NCBI GenBank assembly: GCA_002049455.2
Contig: KV919227.1
Coordinates: 1 to 44,829 of the forward strand
DNA: 44,829 nucleotides
DNA from: Porphyra umbilicalis
Lineage: Eukaryota > Rhodophyta > Bangiophyceae > Bangiales > Bangiaceae
Reading direction: 5' to 3'
In this document: piece after piece, positions 33,481 through 43,839 of the stretch
How the letters are laid out: each line of letters starts with the position of its first letter
Numbering within the stretch: position 1 is the first letter of the stretch
Position numbers and translations under genes: made by a program
Notes under the pieces: generated by a model
Databases searched by the model: none
Told to the model about the DNA's origin: nothing
What the model saw: only the letters and a program-made list of their open reading frames with translations

Positions 33481-35319
33481 ATGGCACGCCAAAAGCGATC
33501 GTCCCCCCCTCCCCCCCCCCCCCCCCCCCGCTCGCGGCCGTTCTCCCCCCCGCTCGCGAGTGCGAAACGCTCTGTCCGGGCTATGTCTCCCGGCCCACAA
33601 CCTCGGCCAGACCTCCCCTCTGGGGCGAGCCGCCCCCGTAGCCCCCTGCCCTCTCTCCGTCGGTCACCGTCTGGACGCTCGCGCATCTCTCCAAGCCCTA
33701 CCCGTGGTCGTGTACGCCCAACTCTGCCGAGTAGGCGGTCCTCCTCTTCTCCACCTCCATCCTCTGGACGTGGGCGCGGCGCGCATGCCCGCAAGCGGCG
33801 CAAGGCTGCTGCGCCGTCGCGTGGGGGGGGGAAGCTCTACTGGGGCAAAGATGACTCGAAGGAGCTCCTGAAGCTCATGGTGCAGTCAAAAGACAAGCGG
33901 GACTACTGCCTCAAGGGGAGCAAGTGGCAGGCCCTCAGCCACATCACCAGGGACTGTGCGGCCCACTTGTCCGCGCGCTTTCCTACCAAGACGTACACGG
34001 ACAAGCAGGTCAAGTCAAAGATCCGCAACCTGGAGGACCGCTGGAGGGGCGTGCACGCTGAGGTCGAGAGCTTGAGGAACAACGAAGACCCGAGTCTGAT
34101 AGTAGAGAAGAAAGGTATGCCTCGCTGTGGACGTCTGTCCTTTGCTTTGGTTACACTACCCGCCTCACTTAGTTGTGTTGACATCTAATGGGCAACTTTT
34201 GGTTGACGCGCGATTTCTGACACGTTTCCCAACTTCCTGCTTTCAGTTTGGTTATTCCACGACGAGCTCTTATGGCTGCCCATATGCTTGTTTTCGACAG
34301 GCCAGTTTGTTTCGTACGAACTTGGATTCTCTCTCTGGTTCCCCAAACAAGCTGTCGAAAAGAACATGCAGATGGAACGCGGGCTACAGGGTGTACCAGC
34401 CGGCGGTGCCAGTCATGATGACCCAACGCCGCCGGCTGCTGTCCAGTCCCCCGCTCCATCCGCCTCCGAGAACGATGGATCGTCCGAGCGACCGCCACCT
34501 CGTCCGCGGCGGTCGATGGCCGACGTGTTTGAAGTGTCGGATGGCTATAGCCCCAGTCGTCGACGTGCGCGACCAGAAAGCTGCCCTCCGTCTCCCTCTC
34601 CCACTCTTTTAGCATCAACGGCTGCACGAAGTGGCCATTCAGCGAGCAGGGGGGATGCGTGTACAGCATCTGGGGCTGCTTCCAGGGACGAGCAAGCCGA
34701 TTGGCCGCACGACGCGCGCCCACCCTCGCCTGCTCGATCCCCCCCGCTGTCTCTCCCGCACACGGCTGAGCAGCTCGTGGCGCCGGTCGGCGCCCTCAAG
34801 CAGAAGAAGCCCGGCTCGAGCAAGGCGGTGGCAATCGTCGACGGCCTGCAGATGCTTACGATGCAGCGTGCGGCCGCGTCCGAGCAGCGCGAGAGCGCGC
34901 GCATGGTGTCGGCAGTCGCGGTGAAGGAGCACATGGACAAAAAGATTGACCTAGCCAACAAGAAGATCGAGTTGGAGCAGCGCAAGCTGGAGCAAGACGA
35001 GAAAGACCGGGCTACATCCCGCTCTATGCGCCGTGACGAGCACATGCTCTCCATAGTGGTAGCTTTGCACAAGGCCGGGCTACACATGGACGATTTTGTG
35101 GCGCAACGTGCCGCCCTGGCTCGGAGCGACGCGACGACAACGACCGATGCGGATCAGTCGGCGACCGCGCCCGCAACCACCGGGACCGCCGCCGTCATTC
35201 ACGGCATGAGCGAGCCACTGAGCCTTGCGAGCGCCGCCCACGCACCACCCCAAAGTCGGCCGAGCAGTGGGCCGTCGGCCGACGCGGGCGGCCACGGTGA
35301 CACGCCTGAGAAGAAGTAA
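33481..35319 (+). CDS. Myb/SANT-like DNA-binding protein of a Harbinger element
   Basis: Two exons, 33481-34114 and 34247-35319, joined across a 132-bp GT-AG intron (GTATGC to TTTCAG), give 568 residues. Residues ~118-225 form a Myb/SANT-like domain: WGKDDSKELLKLM, GSKWQALSHI, TDKQVKSKIRNLEDRW, then across the intron VWLFHDELLWLP. The N-terminus is Ser/Pro/Arg-rich. A charged helix (HMDKKIDLANKKIELEQRKL, about residues 438-470) is probably a coiled coil. Family knowledge: such proteins bring the transposase to the nucleus and to the element ends. I chose MARQKRSS because of the TATA box; MQRRSG at 33346 is in frame too. The tail-to-tail neighbour is the transposase. Confidence 0.82.
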
Positions 35320-35532
35320 TTGTGTCAAGTCAAATTCATTGCTGTGCTTGCTCTGATCGATATACTGTAGTGGCTATCCACGTGTCTTGGTCAGTGTTCT
35401 TGTCTCATTTAGCTCGTCGCATCGTTTTTTACCTTCCAGTTGGATCCGCTCTGTGCTCAATTGTGCGTCTTGGCCGCCGCTCCCGCGGCAACGAGTTTTC
35501 CCTCCAAACAGCGGGCCCGTCCGCTTCTTTAC

Positions 35533-37119
35533 TCAGGCATGCGTCTGCCACAACAAATCTACCACTTGGTCGCGCAAGTGGAGGGCCTGGTCATACGCGG
35601 CCGTCACACCCACGTCGGGATGTACGTCGCCAGACCCCCCTCCCGACCCGTTTGCAAGCCCCTCCAACTCCTCACCAACGTCGATCAGAAAGTTGTGCAG
35701 CAACACACATGCTTCCACAATAGAGGGAACAAGTTCCGTCTCAGCAGACACATACCGCAGCACCCGCCACCACCCCTTCAAAAGGCCAAACGCACACTCC
35801 ACAATCGCTCGCGTCGAGGTCAAGCAGATGTTATAGAAGCGACGCTTCGGGGTAGTGATCTCATCCAATGGAAATGGCTTGAGCAACCAGTACTCCAAGG
35901 CAAAGCCGCCATCAGCCAGCACAACACGACCGGGGTGCAGCACATGACGGCCAGGTGTAGATTGGCGATCGTACCACTCAGACTCCTTAAACGCCCTACT
36001 ATCCCCCAAAGACCCCCGCAAACCTGTTCGTACCCACAGAAACCGCTTCCGAGTGTCCACCATCCCCAACAGCAGCACCCCGTAGAAGCACTTTCTCGTG
36101 TTAAAGGCCAGCCGCCACGCAGCTGGCGGCGTGCGAATGGGGATCAGGGTGCCGTCCAGAACAGCCACCACCCCGGCAATGCGGCTTCCGAGCTGCTCCA
36201 CAAAGTCGGCGGCGTTGGATTCTTGCTCACTGCAAGACATAGGGAAACACACGGGCGGCAGGCCTTTGGCAATCGCCGAGAGCACCTCGCAGAGGATGGC
36301 CGAGAAGGTCGATTTGGCAACGTCCGCCACGTCACATGCGACAAACTGCGAGCCCCCATGAGCCAGCCAGAAAAGGGTAAGCAGCAGCCGAACACGTGGC
36401 GCCACTGTCGGCGGGCGCCCAACCCGACCATCGCCCGGGCGCCGGAGGTAGGGGCGGACATGCCCATAGAGATGCTCAAAGGTGGCCAAAGACATTCGGA
36501 TGCGGCGCTTAAACCCCTCCTCCGTTCGAACCAGGCGTTCCGCCCACGACAGCCCGTTGTCGCGAGTGTAAGCATCCGATGCGGCAGCTCTCTTGGATGT
36601 GAGTAGCTGCCCGCACATCGCCGGCAGCTCGTCTAGCTCCGGGTCGTCGTCCGAGTCGTCGCTGGACGTCGAGGAGCGAGAGGAGGAGGAGCTGTGGGCG
36701 CTCTGCTCGACGTTGTCAGTCAAACAGCCGCTCAGGCTGCTGTCTGTGACGTCGGTCAAGCTGACGGAGGTGCTGACATCGTGAGGGCCGACAACCATCT
36801 CGGTCGACTCGTCCATGCTCGGGCAGTGGGGATGCAGATTGGGGTGAGGGGAGTCTGGAGTGGTGGAGGCCGTGAGAACGGCGGGGAAAGAGCTTCTCAA
36901 GCTGCCGTGGTGCCTGGAGGACACCGTCCCCGGGTGAGCGCCACAGTCTTTTGGGTCCTGCTGTCCCGCAAGTGCTCCGCCTGATAGTCGAGATGTCGAG
37001 ATCATTGAATCTTGCACAAATTTAATGGCGTTCCATTCCTGGACTTTCCGACATAAATGGCGACCAATCCGATCGTGCGAAGGCCCCGCATCGTGTGTTG
37101 AGCGCACACGCCTAGTCAA
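35533..37119 (-). CDS. PIF/Harbinger transposase (DDE_Tnp_4 type), open frame intact
   Basis: The frame gives 528 residues from its first ATG. The family usually has ~400-450, so the ATG at 36816 (MDESTEMV, residue 102) is the better start and would leave 427. A helix-turn-helix-like segment (LTLFWLAHGGSQFVACDVA, then VAKSTFS) precedes the nuclease core. Conserved acids, numbered from the first ATG, are D322 (AVLDGT), D373 (GSLGDSRAF), D403 (VLADGGF) and E441 (AIVECAFGLLKGWW), followed by ACVLLHNFL. It would cut and rejoin element ends at 3-bp targets. No stop or frameshift is seen, unlike the copy at 15.6 kb, so it could be functional. It could alternatively be a domesticated HARBI1-like gene. 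Confidence 0.92.
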   Translation of the reverse strand: MTRRVRSTHDAGPSHDRIGRHLCRKVQEWNAIKFVQDSMISTSRLSGGALAGQQDPKDCGAHPGTVSSRHHGSLRSSFPAVLTASTTPDSPHPNLHPHCPSMDESTEMVVGPHDVSTSVSLTDVTDSSLSGCLTDNVEQSAHSSSSSRSSTSSDDSDDDPELDELPAMCGQLLTSKRAAASDAYTRDNGLSWAERLVRTEEGFKRRIRMSLATFEHLYGHVRPYLRRPGDGRVGRPPTVAPRVRLLLTLFWLAHGGSQFVACDVADVAKSTFSAILCEVLSAIAKGLPPVCFPMSCSEQESNAADFVEQLGSRIAGVVAVLDGTLIPIRTPPAAWRLAFNTRKCFYGVLLLGMVDTRKRFLWVRTGLRGSLGDSRAFKESEWYDRQSTPGRHVLHPGRVVLADGGFALEYWLLKPFPLDEITTPKRRFYNICLTSTRAIVECAFGLLKGWWRVLRYVSAETELVPSIVEACVLLHNFLIDVGEELEGLANGSGGGSGDVHPDVGVTAAYDQALHLRDQVVDLLWQTHA

Positions 37120-37200
37120 GGTGGCTCTTCTGGGTCGGGGCTTTCCACAGCGAGTTCGAAACCTCGGCTACAACGTGCAAGATTCTGACTGGTCCAGATT

Positions 37201-37222
37201 CATTTGCTACGCGTAGCAAATG
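37201..37222. promoter_or_regulatory. 22-bp perfect palindrome
   Basis: Half-site CATTTGCTACG followed directly by its reverse complement. It lies about 80 bp upstream of both the transposase's first ATG (minus) and the next gene (plus). It shares the AGCAAA word with the palindromes at 29.4 and 33.1 kb, in opposite arrangement. Its role is unknown. Confidence 0.6.
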
Positions 37223-37281
37223 CGCACCCACCAGCATAGCCTGCTTGAGGGGGGTGCGGCACCACCAGCAATCAACTGTGG

Positions 37282-38240
37282 ATGATGATCCAATTGCGGC
37301 GCTCTCTGCTCGCCGGCTTCGGCTCGCAACGCGCGTTCCCTTGCCCCGACCAGACGGAGGGGTGCCGCCTTTTGGTTTGCCCCTACCCTGTAGCCGTTCA
37401 CCCGTGGAGGTTTGCCAAATGGACGACACTGTTGGAAGCCGGACGTAAGCTGTGGATTTCCTACTGAACGTGGCCGATGGAACTGAGCGATTATGCGGGG
37501 TCCCCACGCCTCAGCTGTAGCACTCGCATCCTTTAGTTTGTGTCACCAGCATGACTGACCGCTGCATGTATGTCCCGAGCAAGTTTTTTCTAGGACTGTT
37601 TGTGTCCATTCGCTCTTTTTCTAATCACAGTCCTACTGCAGTAGATATTACGGCCGCATTCGATGAGACGGTATGGGCCTACCAGTGTGTCGCTTGCAGC
37701 GGCTTTTTCCTGAAGCAGTCCACAGGGATGTCTCTGTGGCGTGAAGGGGCGCGGCAGAGCGCGGCTGATACGCCCCAGCAGCGCAGTGCATCTCTGCCAG
37801 TCTCTCGATGCAGGCGTGACACATGTAACTCGTGCTACTCCCGACGTCTGAGGGCGGCACATCCCACGGCCGCCGAGCACCCCGCGCCAACCAATGCGGC
37901 ATCTTTCCCACCCGCACCCTCTGGCCGCAGCGCCCCTCCCAGTCTGGTCTCAAGTACGGGGACAGCGTCAGTGGTCAACGTCGTGTCCTTTGCTGGCTGT
38001 TTCTCGTGCTCAGCGGCGCGGCTGCAACGCGAACGGGCACAGCGGAGCGTGCAGGAGGCCACCGAGGCCGCCTCTGCAGCTGCTGCGCGTCTGCGTGTGC
38101 TTGAGACACAGCTGCAAAGTCTGCAACGTCTGCAGCTGCACCAACCCGCCACCCCGAGCGTCAACCCTGACGCCATCTCCCTCGCCGTCCCTGCTGTCGG
38201 ACAGCTGGACGCCACACGGCTTGATAAGCAGTCAGGTTGA
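37282..38240 (+). CDS. Unrecognised two-exon Cys-rich / coiled-coil protein
   Basis: Exon 1 is 37282-37444 and exon 2 is 37642-38240. The donor GTAAGC and the acceptor CTACTGCAG join in frame (AG|GTAAGC-like to TAGATATT), giving 253 residues. The N-terminus carries CPDQTEGC-LLVCPYP-AVHPW. Later come YQCVACSGFF and CRRDTCNSCYSRR, spaced like zinc-binding knuckles. Residues ~180-235 hold a helical RLQRERAQRSVQEATEAASA segment, likely a coiled coil. I do not recognise the family. It may be a third gene of the neighbouring Harbinger element or a small host DNA-binding protein. The splice model is inferred from frame and consensus only. Confidence 0.5.
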
Positions 38241-40582
38241 CTACGCGTGATAGCTATTCTCGAGTTGTGATGCACTGGTTTGTCGAGGGCACCGACAGTG
38301 GCTGGGTAGGATGGTATCCCGACTTGGTGCGAGTGCGCGGGGCGGGTCGGCACTGATTTCACCCTGGGGAGATGTCCGGCTCAGGTTAAATCCCCCCCCC
38401 TCCCAATGCACCTTTGGGGCAGTTGACTTGTTCCACGTTGCGATTCCGGGAAAAGGAGAGAAGCTTTGAGCGCGATGGGACAGGAGGCTGACAGAAAACC
38501 GATTGGACAAATGGCAGGTTGCATTTGAAGGCAGAACCCAATGGGACGTTGCAGCGGAGGCTCCGACCCAGAAGAGCCGGAACACTGGGTCTTGACTAGG
38601 CGTGCGCACACTTCGCGGCTCTCGACAGTTGTGCTTTCGTACTTTGCTCCTGTGCGCTTTGTAACCGGCACAATTGTGACGACGCGCCGCCGCGGCTCGG
38701 CGGCGCGGCTGCCACGACATCTAGTCCTGATGAGCTGGCGGGCGGACGTCATCCTCGGCCAGGGCATGCGGGCGCGCGGCGGCTGCAGCCGCCGAATTTA
38801 ACGCGCCCGCACCCGCTGGCCCGCCCCGCCCTACGCGGTCGTGGCGGGGTGACGCCCCGCGGGACGCACGGATGAGCGCCCCGCGGCCGGCGCCACTACT
38901 TCCACTCCGGCAAGACACCGCCGCTGTTGCTGCTTGGCGGGGGGGAGCGCGCACACACCCCGACGGTGGGGGCGCGCGCGGCACCTCCCGCTCCTGGACC
39001 TTCTTGTGTTGGGGGGGGGACAAGCCCCATCTTGGGGCGCGTCGCCGCCCCCCTCCTATGTACCTGCCGATGGGGGCGGCGACGAGGCGGCCGGTACAAG
39101 ACCGGCGCCCGCCGCCGCCCACTGCCGCGCCGTCCAGCGCGGCAGCGTCCATCTCTTCTCGCGCGTCGCCCTACCCGCCCACCGCGACGAGGCCGCTGCC
39201 GCGGCCCGAGCACACGGGAGGATAGCGGCCATACTCTTCTTCATGCGGCGGCACCCGCGGCGACTTGTGTCGGTACGGGCGTCCGCCTTTGTATGCATCA
39301 CCGTGCACTTTATCCAAGACCCGCCTCGGCATCGTGGCAGGCAACCGGGGGACTACTTAGGGGACCCGGTCTAATCTTGTAGTGATAAATTCACGTCTCT
39401 GGCACACCCTCCTCCCTGCAGCTGGTTACGTTGCGCGCGTGTGTACGTCCCCTAAGACTCGTACCGGAATCGCAAGTCGGGCCCTCAATCGCGCTGTTCG
39501 GGCCCAATCGCAGGGTCGCAGGGCCCCGATTGCATGGTCTCAGGCCCCGATTGCCAGGTCGTTGCTGGCCGATTGCGGATTGTCGCGATTGAGGTCCGTA
39601 TTGCTTCAGCTCGGGCCCGACTGGTGGCAGCAAGCAGTTTCTCAAACAGACGAGCAACTGTTGGTGTGTTGACTTCCTCGTCCAGGACATGACTGTTCAC
39701 AGACATCATGTCATGCCTTACCGCCGAGCCCCACCCCTTCCCCGCCCCTCCCTGGCCGGTCGCGCAACCCCCTTCATCGGTCCTTGGCGGCGAGCACGGC
39801 CGCCACCCCCCCCGCCTTCGCCCCCCTCGGCCATCCCACACGCGGCCGGCGCGACGGCGCAGTCGACGGCGAGCGCGGCCGCTTGCGCACCCCACTTGGC
39901 GGCACTGCCGCTGGTCGGGGCGCTGACAGCCCAAACTCCGAGAGCGACTGGCGCCGTCGCCCCGCGCGGTGCGCGGGCCTTGGCTCCGACCGCGCCGATG
40001 CGCACAGGCAAAGCCGCCGCCGCCGCGGCCGCGACCGCCGGCGTCGCTTGTTCGCCGGAGCCTGCCACCACCGTCCTCGCTGTCGGCGCGTCCGCTAGGG
40101 CCGGCCTGCGCGTGGGTGAGCAGTCTTTGCCCCCGGTGGGGGTGCACGTGGCCGCGCTGCTGGGCGCTGTTTTAACGGCGCCGTCGGCGCGTTTCGCCGA
40201 CGGCGCAGGGGCGGCAGCGGTTCCGGCGGAGCGGCGGTGCTCGCGGCGGCCGCGGCGCCGGCGCCGGCGCCGCCAACCTTGCCCCCGCGCTCGCCGGCAT
40301 GGCGGCCTGCCCACGGGAAGAGCGGTCGGAGAGGCTGGGAGGAAGGCAATGACGAGGGGAGGTGGCTACGCACAGCACGGAAAATGGAAGGCATGCTTCT
40401 ACTCCACGCTGGTTCTTTTTTTCTGCAAAAGCACAACATTGCTGCATCTTGGGCAATCTTGCTTCAAGGACTTTTTCCATTCAATGCTGAGGCGAAGTCC
40501 ATGGTGTCACCCCCCAAAGTGTACTGGCAGGCTTTGCGCATCATCAAGCATGGACACAATCAAGCATACTATCTCTGAAGCA
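38241..40582. other. Long stretch without a supported gene
   Basis: 38.24-38.7 kb is unremarkable. 38.73-40.33 kb is GC-rich with overlapping Ala/Pro/Arg-rich frames of up to 362 codons. 39.48-39.60 kb has at least seven CGATTG/CAATCG words, including an 11-bp inverted pair CCTCAATCGCG ... CGCGATTGAGG. 40.38-40.58 kb is more AT-rich. No domain was recognised. Confidence 0.5.
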
Positions 40583-42178
40583 TCACGACGACGGAGCGGA
40601 GGGAGAAACAGCAGAAGCAAGCCCTGGCTTGGGATTCTTCTTGGCCCAATGAAGAACTGCCTTCTGCCAAGTAGCGGGCGTCAGCTCCTTGCCGACCCTG
40701 CGGCGAACGTACTTCTAGTCAGCGGCCATCCTCCGCACGATATCTTGCAACCACTCGTGCGGACCCGTCGAGGTTGACCTTGCCGCTTCCGGCGCAGCCG
40801 CGATGAGGAGGTCGTACGTGCACTCAGCCACCTCCACCGGCGTCTGGTTGTCCTTCCTCTTCTTACTGCTCTTGTGCTTGCACCGGCCTCTGGCAATCTT
40901 TCCGGGAGTCTTGTACTTCTTTCGCCACAGGCCAATGAGTTTTGCCCACGTCCGGGTGCCAAACGCCGCGTACCTCGGTGCCAGATGCAGGTTACACAGA
41001 CGCACGGTGTCATCAACCGCTTGTGCGCACTTGTTGTTGTTGGGGTTGTGGCCCTCCGTCAAGACGAGCGCAACGGCGCACGGCCTCTCCCAGGTCTTGC
41101 AGGTGACCCTCAAGACGGGACTCCCATTCTCGTCGACCGTCGACTCCTCGTCCTCGCCTTCCGAGGAGGAGGAGGAATTGGTGGTGGAGTCGCCACACCC
41201 AAAAGCATCACCAGATGCTGGTTGAGCCGCTGCGCCGGCGGTGGGACGCCCATCAGCTGGTGCGGACACAGTAGAGGGTGTCGCCGCGCCACCGCTCGGC
41301 GGTGCCGCATCATCGTGAAGGGCATGATCATGTTCTTGATTGTTGTCGTGAAGCTGTGGGCCGGCATCAAGTCCGCCAGTGGCTGCGGCTGTGGCGGGTG
41401 CAACGGGGGCGTGGGCAGCGGCGGAGGCCGGCGATAGTAGCGGCACGGTGGACGCCTTGGCCGCAGCTGCGGCTGTGGCGGGTGCGGCGGGGGCGTGGCC
41501 CGCGGCGGAGGCCGGCGATGGTACCGGTGCGGCGGACGCCTTGACCGCTGCGTCAAAGACGGCGCGTAGAGAGAGAAGAACAGAACCCGACACCGGCTTG
41601 CCGCTGTTAGCCTGGACTAGGTCGTCGAGGAAGAGCGGGTCGATACCCTTTCGGCTGGTAAAAAGAGGGCACGCAGGGAAAGAAAACAGGTCAATGTCGA
41701 GGTCGGGGCACTTTGACAGCAGGGAGGCCAGGCGGTCGAGCTGGAGGGGAGGAACGGGCGGGCACCACTTGGTCATGGCGGCGCGCCAAGCAGCAGTCGA
41801 CCGCGTATTCTCAGGGGGGGGGTGGGTAGGGGGGAGCTCACTGGGTACGCTAAGACGCAGGCGGCGCCGGTGCCTCGAGTCGTCACCGTCCGAAGCACTT
41901 GGATCGTGGTCGCCAGGGTCCGCACGTGGGCCAGGCCGAGGGCGCTTCCAACATCCATCTCCCGCAGGAACAGACGATGACATATTAGCGCTGACGGGGC
42001 AGCCGCAAGAAGCAGGTGAGCGCCGAGGGCGGGAAGAAGACGAAGCAACAACAGGTGCAGGGTGCGCGAGCAAGTGGAAGAAATCGACAGGCGGGCCAAG
42101 AGGAGAGGGCGCGGGGCACGCGACAAAGATGCCGTTGTGCGAAAGCTGACATGCCGGAGTCAACTCCTTGCAGAACAC
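40583..42178 (-). CDS. Unrecognised protein with an in-frame TAG before a coherent tail
   Basis: The frame gives 487 residues, ending at a TAG at 40715-40717. It then continues 43 sense codons in the same frame (RRRVGKELTPATWQKAVLHW, then KKNPKPG) to a TGA at 40583, which looks like a real C-terminus. M66 (MSSSVPAG) is an alternative start. Features: Arg/Pro-rich N-terminus, LDRLASLLSKCPDLDIDLFSF at ~147-167, two ~27-residue Ala/Pro repeats at ~215-268, an acidic Ser/Glu stretch at ~332-350, and a Lys/Arg-rich segment at ~419-443 after RTWAKLIGLWRK. No known family is recognised. It is divergent from the Ulp1-like gene, across a minisatellite, which suggests one mobile unit. The basic stretch hints at nucleic-acid binding, which is inference. 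Confidence 0.55.
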
Positions 42179-42519
42179 CAGAACAATTCCGCAAATAGTT
42201 CGACAGGTGTCTTAAAGAAAGAACCTGTTGCATTGCAGCTGTCGTTGACGTTCGCTGTTACCACCACTGCAACAGGCCCGCTGTCATTGGCGGATTCTTG
42301 TACCAGTCCCTCAGGCGATGCTCACGCTGTACGTTAGGAAAGGACAATCGCCAAGCATCATGCCATGCCTGCACACGGAGCCATTCGTTCTGCAAGAATA
42401 AATAATGCAGCAAATCAATGTATCCACAGAAAATAATTTCATCGTGGATTCCAACAGCGGAATTCCTTCGATCTCGTCCTGCCATTGAGAGTGGTTTTGC
42501 TGACACACCGTGACCCTCC

Positions 42520-43545
42520 TTGCGCGCGTGGCCACGGCGGGCCGCGCCTCCCTTCGCGTCCGTTCGTGTGTTGCAGCTCCTGCTCACCCTCCTTTCGCGC
42601 GTGGCCACGGCGGGCCGCGCCTCCCTTTGCGTCCGTTCGTGTCTTGCAGCTCGTGCTCACCCTCCTTTCGCGCGTGGCCACGGCGGGCCGCGCCTCCCTT
42701 TGCGTCCGTTCGTGTCTTGCAGCTCGTGCTCACCCTCCTTCAGTCGTGGCCACGGCGGGCCACGCCTCCCTTTGCGTGCGTTCGTGTCTTGCAGCTCCTG
42801 CTCACCCTCCTTTCGCGCGTGGCCACGACGGGCCGCGCCTCCCTTTGCGTCCGTTCGTGTCTTGCAGCTCGTGCTCACCCTCCTTTCGCGCGTGGCCACG
42901 GCGGGCCGCACGTCCCTTTGCGTCCGTTCGTGTCTTGCAGCTCGTGCTCACCCTCCTTCAGTCGTGGCCACGGCGGGCCACGCCTCCCTTTGCGTGCGTT
43001 CGTGTTTTGCAGCTCCTGCTCACCCTCCTTTCGCGCGTGGCCACGGCGGGCCGCGCGTCCCTTCGCGTCCGTTCGTTTCTTGCAGCTCGTGCTCACCCTC
43101 CTTCAGGCGTGGCCAAGGCGGGCCACGCCTCCCTTTGCGTGCGTTCGTGTCTTGCAGCTCCTGCTCACCCTCCTTTCGCGCGTGGCCACGGCGGGCCGCG
43201 CGTCCCTTTGCGTCCGTTCGTTTCTTGCAGCTCGTGCTCACCCTCCTTCAGGCGTGGCCACGGCGGGCCACGCCTCCCTTTGCGTGCGTTCGTGTCTTGC
43301 AGCTCCTGCTCACCCTCCTTTCGCGCGTGGCCACGGCGGGCCGCGCGTCCCTTTGCGTCCGTTCGTTTCTTGCAGCTCGTGCTCACCCTCCTTCAGGCGT
43401 GGCCACGGCGGGCCACGCCTCCCTTTGCGTGCGTTCGTGTCTTGCAGCTCGTGCTCACCCTCCTTCCGCGTGTGGCCACGGCGGGCCGCGTTTCACTTTG
43501 CGTCAGGGCGTGTCGCGCAGTTCGTGCTCACCGTCCTCCGTGCCG
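42520..43545 (+). repeat. 73/72-bp minisatellite, about 14 units
   Basis: GTGGCCACGGCGGGCC recurs at 42528, 42601, 42674, 42746, 42819, 42892, 42964, 43037, 43109, 43182, 43254, 43327, 43399 and 43472. Spacings alternate between 73 and 72 bp, and in the right half they form 145-bp dimers whose halves differ at fixed positions (CTTTCGCGC against CTTCAGGC). No unit has a stop in any plus frame, so three overlapping long frames (360-455 codons) cross it. They are artefacts. Confidence 0.95.
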
Positions 43546-43839
43546 ATTGCTGTACTGCGGCTGACTCGCATCTTGTGCTCGAAGCCGGACGGGTGGCCAC
43601 GAGCCCAGTGGTGCTGCCACGGAGCGTCGTGCCTAGCGGTTGTGCATGTGGCGTCCCTGCGTACGCCTCCGTGCCTGCGTCTCATGTGCGTGTGTCTGTC
43701 GCAGCTTTGAGTCAGCGGCGGCCGCGGCAGGGAATCGCGCCGAGGCGGTTGCCAGAGCTTCTCTCTTTGCGGCGGCCTCGTCGTGACGTGGTCTTCTGGT
43801 GGCGGCCGCTGCGCTGCTGGGGTCTGTCAAGCTGTGGCC

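Larger units (their letters stand above)
33346..37119. mobile_element. Second PIF/Harbinger gene pair (E4), ends not found
   Basis: A Myb/SANT-like gene (plus) and a DDE transposase gene (minus) lie tail to tail about 210 bp apart, the same arrangement as in the 15-23 kb element, but of a different transposase subfamily. Both frames are open. I could not find terminal inverted repeats or a 3-bp duplication around the pair, so the true limits are unknown. A GCTC-TCA-GAGC motif at 33071-33081 resembles the other element junctions, but no partner was found. Confidence 0.75.

Noticed and set aside
39689..40777. 362-codon plus-strand frame
   Set aside because: Low-complexity Ala/Pro/Arg-rich product that overlaps the end of a better-supported minus-strand gene.
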